The notes under the pieces were generated by a model. The model was not told where the DNA came from. It made no database searches and worked only from the letters and a program-made list of their open reading frames with translations. The position numbers and the translations under genes are program-made. A stretch of DNA of 64,000 bases from Marinobacter profundi (lineage in GTDB: Bacteria > Pseudomonadota > Gammaproteobacteria > Pseudomonadales > Oleiphilaceae), in NCBI RefSeq assembly GCF_002744715.1, contig NZ_KZ319373.1, positions 1 through 64,000 on the forward strand. Reading direction: 5' to 3'. Position 1 is the first letter of the stretch. Each line of letters starts with the position of its first letter. Positions 56,767 to 64,000 of the stretch are shown in pieces.

Positions 56767-57261
56767 GTGACGTTGAAGTATCTTGTAGCCAGCGCGCTGT
56801 TCGCGGTGGCCGTGGCGGGTTGCGCAACCAGCCGGACCGAAACCGCCGGCGGGGCGCCGCTGGCCCGCCAGATCACCGCGTCGGATCATTGTGGTCTGAC
56901 CGCGCCCGGACTCGTTTACCTGCGGGATGCCTCCGCAGTGAATGCCCTGGAGCGTTTACCGGCCCGCACCATGACACTGGCCGCGCTGCGCAGTGTTGAT
57001 TTCAGCCGCGAACACCTGGTCCTGGTTGGCCTGGGGCAGCAACGCAGTGGCGGTTATGGCGTGGCCCTGGCGGCCTCAGAGATTACCTCGGATACGCTGC
57101 GGTTGACGGTGCAGGTCCGTCGCCCGGCGCCGGGGGCGATGGTCAGCCAGGCCCTTACCACCCCCTGCGCCGTCATCGCGGTCAGTCCGCACGGCTGGGA
57201 TGAACTGGAAGTTTCCGGCGAGGGCATGACCACTCTGACCCGTCAGCGCAGCGAACTCTGA
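56767..57261 (+). CDS. PrcB-like small lipoprotein
   Basis: The 164-residue lipoprotein (ALFAVAVAGC) has a C-terminal part matching the PrcB_C pattern: HLVLVGLGQQRSGGYGVALAASEITSDTLRLTVQVRRPAPGAMVSQALTTPCAVIAV. In Treponema denticola, PrcB is a lipoprotein partner of the subtilisin-like PrtP. Here it stands right after a subtilase lipoprotein gene, so a protease-accessory role is inferred. The start is GTG 56767 with GGGAG upstream. A GC-rich hairpin follows. Confidence 0.85.
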   Translation: MTLKYLVASALFAVAVAGCATSRTETAGGAPLARQITASDHCGLTAPGLVYLRDASAVNALERLPARTMTLAALRSVDFSREHLVLVGLGQQRSGGYGVALAASEITSDTLRLTVQVRRPAPGAMVSQALTTPCAVIAVSPHGWDELEVSGEGMTTLTRQRSEL

Positions 57262-57262
57262 T

Positions 57263-57283
57263 CCGGCCCGGCCAGCGGGCCGG
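57263..57283 (+). terminator. GC-rich hairpin after PrcB-like gene
   Basis: Eight-base-pair stem CCGGCCCG/CGGGCCGG with a five-base loop, directly after the stop; no T-tract. Confidence 0.4.
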
Positions 57284-57355
57284 GTTCCCGCCGTGAGAAA
57301 ACAATCGTTGAACTTTCCCGGCGAATCCCTAAGCTATGGGCGAGTTTCACATTAA

Positions 57356-59275
<1,920 letters not shown>

Positions 59276-59282
59276 CACCGGC

Positions 59283-59307
59283 GGGGACAGACCCGAGGTC
59301 TGTCCCC
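59283..59307. repeat. GGGGACAG palindrome, perfect copy 5
   Basis: Perfect arms GGGGACAGACC/GGTCTGTCCCC with the centre CGA, seven bases after the parE stop. A weak AT-rich hairpin (59342-59357) with a T-rich tail follows. Confidence 0.9.
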
Positions 59308-59426
59308 GGACGTTCGCACTCAATAGTTTTTATTCCTCCTGATGCTTTAAAAAGCATTTCTTATTCTTTTAAGGTTTCCGGCACAAGCGTTATTCTCCCT
59401 GCTTTACCTTTGGGAAGCAGGGCATC

Positions 59427-61199
59427 ATGGACTGGCAAGGCTGGTTTTCTCTGGGTCTCGCGGCGACGGCGCTGATCCTGATGAGTGTAGGGCGGTTTGG
59501 GCCCCATCTGGTGATGATGGGAGTCCTCGTGGTGCTGAGCGCCAGCGGCATCATCGATGCCAGCCAGACCCTTGCCGGCTTCAGTAACAGTGGTCTGATC
59601 ACGGTGGTGGCACTGTTTGTGGTGGCGGCCGGGATCCACCATTCCGGGGGCGTCGACCTGGTGGTCAAGCACCTGTTGCGTTCCCCGGGCACTATCCGCA
59701 GCGCGCAGGCGCGCATTGCCCTGCCGGTGTCCCTGCTCAGTGGCTTCCTCAACAATACGCCGGTGGTGGCGACCATGATCCCCGCCATCCATGCCTGGTC
59801 CCGCAAGATTGGTATTGCGCCGTCCAAGCTGATGATTCCGTTGAGTTACTCGGCCATCCTCGGGGGCACCCTCACACTGATCGGCACCAGTACCAACCTG
59901 ATTGTCAACGGCCTGTACAAGGACCTGACGGGGGATGAGGGCTTCTCCATTTTCTCCATCACGGCTGTCGGCCTGCCGGTGGCGGTTATTGGCCTCGCTG
60001 CCATGTTGCTGGTGCTGCCGCGGTTCCTGCCGGATCGCAAGGACCAGCAGAAATTCGGTTCCATGCGGGAATTTACCCTGGAAGTGGCAGTGGCCTTCGA
60101 TGGCCCGCTGGTCGGCAAGTCGGTAGGTGAAGCGGGCCTGCGCGAGCTCGAGCGGCTTTACCTGGTGGAGATCGAACGGGATGGCAGCGTGGTGACGGCA
60201 GTGCCCTCGGAGGAACGCCTGCGCGGTGGTGACCGGCTGGTGTTCGCCGGCGATACCCAGGCCATTTCCGACCTGTTGCGGATCAACGGTATCGTACCGT
60301 CGGTACATGATGATGAGCCCAGCCTTGCCAAGGACCGTGCCGAGCGCCGGCTGGTGGAAGCCGCGCTGTCGCCCCAGTCCGATGTGCTCGGTATGACCAT
60401 TCGCGATGCCCGTTTCCGTGACCGCTACGGCGCGGTGGTGCTGGCGGTGGCGCGGGGTGGGGAGCGGGTATCCGGTAATCTCGGCAATATCCGCCTCAAG
60501 CCCGGTGACGTGCTGTTGCTGGAGGCGCGGCCGGCGTTTGTAAGCCGCCAGCGCTATAACAAGGATTTCCTGCTGATCAACGACCTGGAAACCGAAACCC
60601 CACGCCACGATCGTGCCTGGTTGTCCTGGGCCATCCTGGTGGTGCTGGTGGGGGCGGCAGCCTGCGGTGTGCTCAGTATGCTGAACGCGTCGCTGATCGG
60701 CGCGGCGTTGATGATGATCAGCGGCTGCTGCTCGGTGACCCAGGCCCAGAAATCGGTGGATGTGCCGGTCATTCTTACTATCGCCGCATCATTCGCCCTG
60801 GGGGCGGCCCTCGAGGAGACCGGCGCGGCGGCCTGGCTGGCACAGAACATCCTTCAGCTCAGCAGCGGCCATCCCTTGCTGACCATGATCCTGATTTACA
60901 TCGCAGTGTCGGTGCTGACGGAAGTGATCACCAACAATGCGGCGGCGGTGCTGATTATCCCGGTGGTCTTGTCGATGACCTCGTCGCTGGGAGTTGCCCC
61001 GGAGCCGTTCGTCATCGCGGTGATGATGGCGGCCTCCGCCAGTTTTGCGACGCCGCTGGGCTATCAGACCAACATGATGGTATTTGGTCCCGGAGGCTAC
61101 CGCTTTACCGATTTTGTGAAAGTCGGGCTGCCGATGAACCTGTTTATCGGGCTGGTAACCGTGGCGGTAATTGCCGTGCTCTATGACATTGCCTGGTGA
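59427..61199 (+). CDS. SLC13-type permease with TrkA-C domains
   Basis: The 590-residue inner membrane protein has about 11-12 hydrophobic segments split by a cytoplasmic insert with two TrkA-C (RCK_C) domains (about 210-390: LEVAVAFDGPLVGKSVGEAGLRELERLYLVEIERDGSVVTAVPSEERLRGGDRLVFAGD). Transport motifs are SGFLNNTPVVATMIP, LSYSAILGGTLTLIGTSTNLIVNG and EVITNNAAAVLIIPVVLSM. It fits the divalent anion/sodium symporter group, perhaps for sulfate or a dicarboxylate. It ends at a strong terminator. Confidence 0.93.
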   Translation: MDWQGWFSLGLAATALILMSVGRFGPHLVMMGVLVVLSASGIIDASQTLAGFSNSGLITVVALFVVAAGIHHSGGVDLVVKHLLRSPGTIRSAQARIALPVSLLSGFLNNTPVVATMIPAIHAWSRKIGIAPSKLMIPLSYSAILGGTLTLIGTSTNLIVNGLYKDLTGDEGFSIFSITAVGLPVAVIGLAAMLLVLPRFLPDRKDQQKFGSMREFTLEVAVAFDGPLVGKSVGEAGLRELERLYLVEIERDGSVVTAVPSEERLRGGDRLVFAGDTQAISDLLRINGIVPSVHDDEPSLAKDRAERRLVEAALSPQSDVLGMTIRDARFRDRYGAVVLAVARGGERVSGNLGNIRLKPGDVLLLEARPAFVSRQRYNKDFLLINDLETETPRHDRAWLSWAILVVLVGAAACGVLSMLNASLIGAALMMISGCCSVTQAQKSVDVPVILTIAASFALGAALEETGAAAWLAQNILQLSSGHPLLTMILIYIAVSVLTEVITNNAAAVLIIPVVLSMTSSLGVAPEPFVIAVMMAASASFATPLGYQTNMMVFGPGGYRFTDFVKVGLPMNLFIGLVTVAVIAVLYDIAW

Positions 61200-61213
61200 C
61201 CGGCGCAGAAACG

Positions 61214-61241
61214 ACAACGGGACCCGAAAGGGTCCCGTTGT
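61214..61241 (+). terminator. Terminator of the SLC13 permease
   Basis: A 12-base-pair perfect stem ACAACGGGACCC/GGGTCCCGTTGT closes a GAAA tetraloop 15 bases after the stop codon. The following tract is only mildly T-rich. Confidence 0.8.
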
Positions 61242-61267
61242 TGCTTCATGATGCGGGTACAGAGTGA

Positions 61268-61315
61268 TCAGTTGTTGCTGGGAACAACGACGCGTTCGTC
61301 GAATTCGATTTCCAT
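61268..61315 (-). CDS. Possible 15-residue peptide
   Basis: The frame reads MEIEFDERVVVPSNN and is preceded by GAGG with a spacing of about seven bases. It is acidic and has no recognised relative. It ends just before the 12-bp stem that also terminates the permease gene. The reading frame is short enough to occur by chance. Confidence 0.25.
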   Translation of the reverse strand: MEIEFDERVVVPSNN

Positions 61316-61554
61316 GTCAGTGCCTCGCTTTGGCCGGTTTCCGATGACATCCCGAAAGGGGGTGGTAAAGATGGACTTAGTTTAGCTCGCTGGTCTAGCC
61401 CGGCAATCCGTAAAATCCGCATAAGACCAAAGGCCTACCAGCGTCATCATCAGAATTTCTGAACCTTGTCTCCAAAACATTTCGGTTGGCTTTGCGGGCC
61501 GCTGTTCCTAAAGTAGGTGTTCCAATCAACCCAGGGAAGGAGGCGTCTTTTTTA

Positions 61555-62100
61555 ATGCAAGTCAGGAACACATCGTCCCGCTTCGGCCTCGTCAGTGTGG
61601 TATTGCACTGGCTGGTGGCGCTGGCGGTATTCGGGCTGTTTGGCCTGGGCTATTACATGGTGGACCTGGGCTACTATGATCCCTGGTACCGCAAGGGGCC
61701 GGATATCCATCGCAGTATCGGTATCCTGCTGTTTATCGTCATGCTCGGGCGCCTTGCCTGGCGCTGGGGTAACCGGACGCCAGCCCCACTGGCCACCCAC
61801 AAGCGCTGGGAAGTGCTGACCGCCCACGCGACCCACGGCCTGCTCTATCTACTCATTTTTGTAGCCATGGTGAGCGGTTACCTGATTTCAACTGCCGATG
61901 GCTCCGCTATCGATGTGTTCGGCTGGTTCCGTGTGCCATCGGTAACGGGGCAGGTCAAGGGCCTCGAAGACAGCGCCGGTGCCGTCCATTACTGGTCCAC
62001 CTGGGTGCTGGTACTGCTTGCTGTCACTCACGCCCTCGCCGCGCTGAAGCACCACATCTTTGATCGGGACCAGACCCTCAGGCGTATGTTCGGGCGCTGA
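61555..62100 (+). CDS. Cytochrome b561
   Basis: The 181-residue membrane protein has four helices with heme-ligand histidines in SVVLHWLVALAVF, DIHRSIGILLFIV, LTAHATHGLLYLL and STWVLVLLAVTHALAALKHH, the YodB/CybB pattern. It carries electrons within the inner membrane. AAGGAGG precedes ATG 61555; the longer frame from 61486 adds an unrelated leader. It is followed by yceI-like gene after 78 bases, a frequent pairing. Confidence 0.93.
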   Translation: MQVRNTSSRFGLVSVVLHWLVALAVFGLFGLGYYMVDLGYYDPWYRKGPDIHRSIGILLFIVMLGRLAWRWGNRTPAPLATHKRWEVLTAHATHGLLYLLIFVAMVSGYLISTADGSAIDVFGWFRVPSVTGQVKGLEDSAGAVHYWSTWVLVLLAVTHALAALKHHIFDRDQTLRRMFGR

Positions 62101-62178
62101 TGCCCGGGATTAATTCACCATTAACGATTAACTGTTACGCCTTTCATCAAGGGCGATTCATCAAAAAGGGAGAATGAC

Positions 62179-62766
62179 ATGAAGAAAACGTTACTCGCAT
62201 CCGCTGTTGCGCTGTCGGTTATTGCCGGCGCTGCCCAGGCTGACACTCATAGTGGCACTTACGCCTTCGATACCAAGGGCGCCCACCAGTTTGTGACCTT
62301 CAAGATTTCCCACCTGGGCTACAGCTGGCTGTATGGCCGCTTCAACGACTTCGACGGCAGCTTCGTCTACGATGCCGAAAATCCGGAGAACAGCTCAGTG
62401 CAGGTGACCATCGATACCGCCAGTGTGGACTCCAACCATGCCGAGCGTGACAAGCACCTGCGCAGCGAGGATTTTCTCCATGTCAGCGATTTCGCCCAGG
62501 CCACCTTCAAGAGCAAGCGCATTGTGCTGGGTGACGAAGCCGGCGAGGCCGATATCATTGGCGACCTGACCCTGCGTGGCGTTACCAAAGAGGTAACCCT
62601 GGATGCCGAGATGCTGGGTCACGGCGAAGATCCCTGGGGCGGTTACCGGATGGGCTTTGAGGCTGAAACCGAGCTGAAGCTGGCGGATTTTGGTATCCCG
62701 ATGAATCTGGGGCCCGCCGCTGAAACCGTGGAGATTATCATTTCCGTGGAAGGTGTGCGTCAGTAA
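62179..62766 (+). CDS. YceI-family periplasmic lipocalin-like protein
   Basis: The 195-residue product has a signal peptide ([19 protein letters not shown]) and a YceI barrel: [65 protein letters not shown] and [20 protein letters not shown]. Family members bind isoprenoid quinone-like lipids. The neighbour cytochrome b561 gene suggests a shared redox-lipid role. AAGGGAG precedes the ATG. Confidence 0.95.
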   Translation: MKKTLLASAVALSVIAGAAQADTHSGTYAFDTKGAHQFVTFKISHLGYSWLYGRFNDFDGSFVYDAENPENSSVQVTIDTASVDSNHAERDKHLRSEDFLHVSDFAQATFKSKRIVLGDEAGEADIIGDLTLRGVTKEVTLDAEMLGHGEDPWGGYRMGFEAETELKLADFGIPMNLGPAAETVEIIISVEGVRQ

Positions 62767-62775
62767 CTGACGCCG

Positions 62776-62800
62776 GGCCCCGGCGCTGTGTGCCGGGGCC
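62776..62800. terminator. GC-rich hairpin between convergent genes
   Basis: Nine-base-pair stem GGCCCCGGC/GCCGGGGCC with a seven-base loop, between the YceI gene and the minus-strand small membrane gene; no T-tract. Confidence 0.5.
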
Positions 62801-63036
62801 TAGCCCGCCTGATCCTGCTGTAGCCGATCGGCGGTCCGGCAGATGTGGCGCTGCCGCAGGAATTGCCCCACAAATACCACCAGGCCAACCAGCAGGCCGG
62901 CGTACAGGTAGGGTTCGGTTACTGACAGAGTGCCGCTGACGGCAAACTCCACCAGTAACATCAGAGCCAGGGCCAGGCTGCCGTTCACCAGTGCGGTAAT
63001 CAGCGCATAGCCACAGGCTTTCATGTTGGTGATCAT
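62800..63036 (-). CDS. Small two-helix membrane protein, unknown
   Basis: The 78-residue product has two hydrophobic segments ([23 protein letters not shown] and [18 protein letters not shown]) and a polar tail. GGAAG lies just before ATG 63036. It converges on the YceI gene and is divergent from parC. I recognise no family, and its reality rests on the ribosome site and helix pattern. Confidence 0.55.
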   Translation of the reverse strand: MITNMKACGYALITALVNGSLALALMLLVEFAVSGTLSVTEPYLYAGLLVGLVVFVGQFLRQRHICRTADRLQQDQAG

Positions 63037-63273
63037 AGTCTTCCGCTCTCATCGCTGACTGGTACCGGCTGCAAACAGCCGGCCATACATTGCAAAACGG
63101 TCATCTATTCCGGCCAGCCAGAATACGGCCAGGGCGTCATCCCCTCCATTCGGGAATTCCGCTATTGGAAATCCATCGCGGGATTGGTGTATCCGCGCCA
63201 CCCTCCATATAATGTGCCTCCAGACAGGGCCCCCGGCGGCCTCGGAATTCACAACTGTCAACAAGGGGCATCC

Positions 63274-64000
63274 ATGCCAGAGTTTCAGACGACGGATGAA
63301 GGCTTTGAGCGGGTTTCGCTAAGGGATTACACCGAGAAGGCCTACCTCGACTACTCCATGTACGTCATTCTTGACCGGGCGCTCCCCAATGTCGGTGACG
63401 GCCTGAAGCCGGTCCAGCGCCGAATCATCTATGCCATGTCGGAGCTGGGGCTGAAGTCCTCCTCGAAGTACAAGAAGTCGGCCCGTACCGTGGGTGATGT
63501 GCTGGGTAAGTTCCATCCCCACGGCGACAGTGCCTGTTATGAAGCCATGGTGCTGATGGCCCAGCCGTTCTCCTACCGCTACCCGCTGGTTGACGGTCAA
63601 GGCAACTGGGGCTCGCCGGATGATCCCAAGTCCTTTGCCGCCATGCGGTACACCGAGTCCCGCCTGGCTGCCTTCGCCGATGTGTTGCTGGGTGAGCTGG
63701 GGCAGGGCACGGTTGACTGGGTGCCCAACTTTGACGGCACCATGGAAGAGCCTTCCGTGCTGCCCGCGCGCTTGCCCCATGTGTTGCTGAACGGCACCAC
63801 CGGCATCGCCGTGGGCATGGCCACCGACATTCCGCCCCACAACGTGCGTGAGGTGACAGCCGCCTCGATCCGCCTGCTGGACAATCCGGCAGCGTCGGTG
63901 GACGACCTGCTGGAACATATCAAGGGTCCGGACTTCCCGACCCGTGCCGAGATCATTACCCCCAGGCGGGATCTGCGCCAGATGTACGAGACCGGCCGCG
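63274..64000 (+). CDS. parC: DNA topoisomerase IV subunit A, 5' part
   Basis: The visible 242 codons start [60 protein letters not shown] and run off the window. The quinolone-resistance region [11 protein letters not shown] has the Ser and Glu of the sensitive form, and the catalytic Tyr is in [14 protein letters not shown] precedes ATG 63274. ParC cuts and rejoins DNA with ParE, whose gene lies 4 kb upstream on the same strand. Confidence 0.97.
   Translation, partial: MPEFQTTDEGFERVSLRDYTEKAYLDYSMYVILDRALPNVGDGLKPVQRRIIYAMSELGLKSSSKYKKSARTVGDVLGKFHPHGDSACYEAMVLMAQPFSYRYPLVDGQGNWGSPDDPKSFAAMRYTESRLAAFADVLLGELGQGTVDWVPNFDGTMEEPSVLPARLPHVLLNGTTGIAVGMATDIPPHNVREVTAASIRLLDNPAASVDDLLEHIKGPDFPTRAEIITPRRDLRQMYETGR

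Larger units (their letters stand above)
61200..61554. other. 355-bp intergenic region
   Basis: It holds the permease terminator and a possible 15-codon minus-strand reading frame (61268-61315), then presumably the cytochrome b561 promoter. Nothing else is supported. Confidence 0.6.

Noticed and set aside
54658..56889. 743-codon minus-strand frame opposite the large subtilase
   Set aside because: It covers the subtilase gene with its complete triad; no start site or motif supports the antisense frame.

Overview
The window reads as a chromosomal segment of a GC-rich marine gammaproteobacterium. The gene set (an acyclic-terpene utilisation cluster, a serA/2-hydroxyglutarate dehydrogenase pair, an imelysin iron locus, a split parE/parC) and the protein style are most like Marinobacter or relatives of the pseudomonads. 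That placement is an inference from gene content; no search was run. I saw no rRNA, tRNA, CRISPR array, phage or transposase gene. Almost all of the DNA is densely coding. The only stretch that looks compositionally different by eye is the AT-richer calcium-repeat lipoprotein gene near the left end.

Layout. 1-3.2 kb: an OmpA-type outer membrane protein with a thrombospondin type 3 linker, followed by a lipoprotein built from many such repeats, then a strong terminator. 3.4-6.9 kb: a TetR regulator divergent from an MFS transporter, and a second MFS transporter. 6.9-11.9 kb: a four-gene minus-strand iron operon (imelysin lipoprotein, di-heme peroxidase-like protein, second imelysin, DUF1513 protein) behind a Fur-box-like site. 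12-15 kb: rlmJ, an unrecognised 441-residue protein and a small MscS channel. 15-20 kb: a DUF4168 protein, a histidine kinase/sigma-54 regulator pair, an EamA transporter and a GIY-YIG protein. 20-26.5 kb: two alpha/beta hydrolases, an OmpA lipoprotein, a secreted subtilase, a kinase-like/metallophosphoesterase fusion and a roadblock protein. 26.8-31.7 kb: serA divergent from a D-2-hydroxyglutarate dehydrogenase-like gene, a sirtuin, a membrane protein and mscL. 31.7-36.4 kb: an all-minus block with an ABC1 kinase, a FAH-family protein, apt with a purine permease, and a TRIC channel.

37.8-49.1 kb holds the clearest pathway: atuA-B-C-D-E-F-H on the minus strand with the divergent repressor gene atuR. 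The products activate, dehydrogenate, carboxylate and hydrate citronellyl/geranyl-CoA. No atuG homologue is present, and a 30-bp-arm inverted repeat sits between atuE and atuF. 49.4-53.7 kb encodes an unusual TRAP transporter set (lipoprotein, solute-binding protein, fused permease). 53.9-57.3 kb pairs a large lipoprotein subtilase with a PrcB-like lipoprotein. 57.4-64 kb contains parE, an SLC13/TrkA-C permease, cytochrome b561, YceI and the start of parC, which runs off the right edge.

Between genes, five copies of a palindrome with arms GGGGACAGACC/GGTCTGTCCCC lie just after gene ends, and one of them forms the last codons of the ABC1 kinase gene. The best candidates for something new are the kinase/phosphatase fusion beside a roadblock gene, this palindrome family, the inverted-repeat element in the atu operon, the 441-residue partner of MscS, and the subtilase/PrcB pair.
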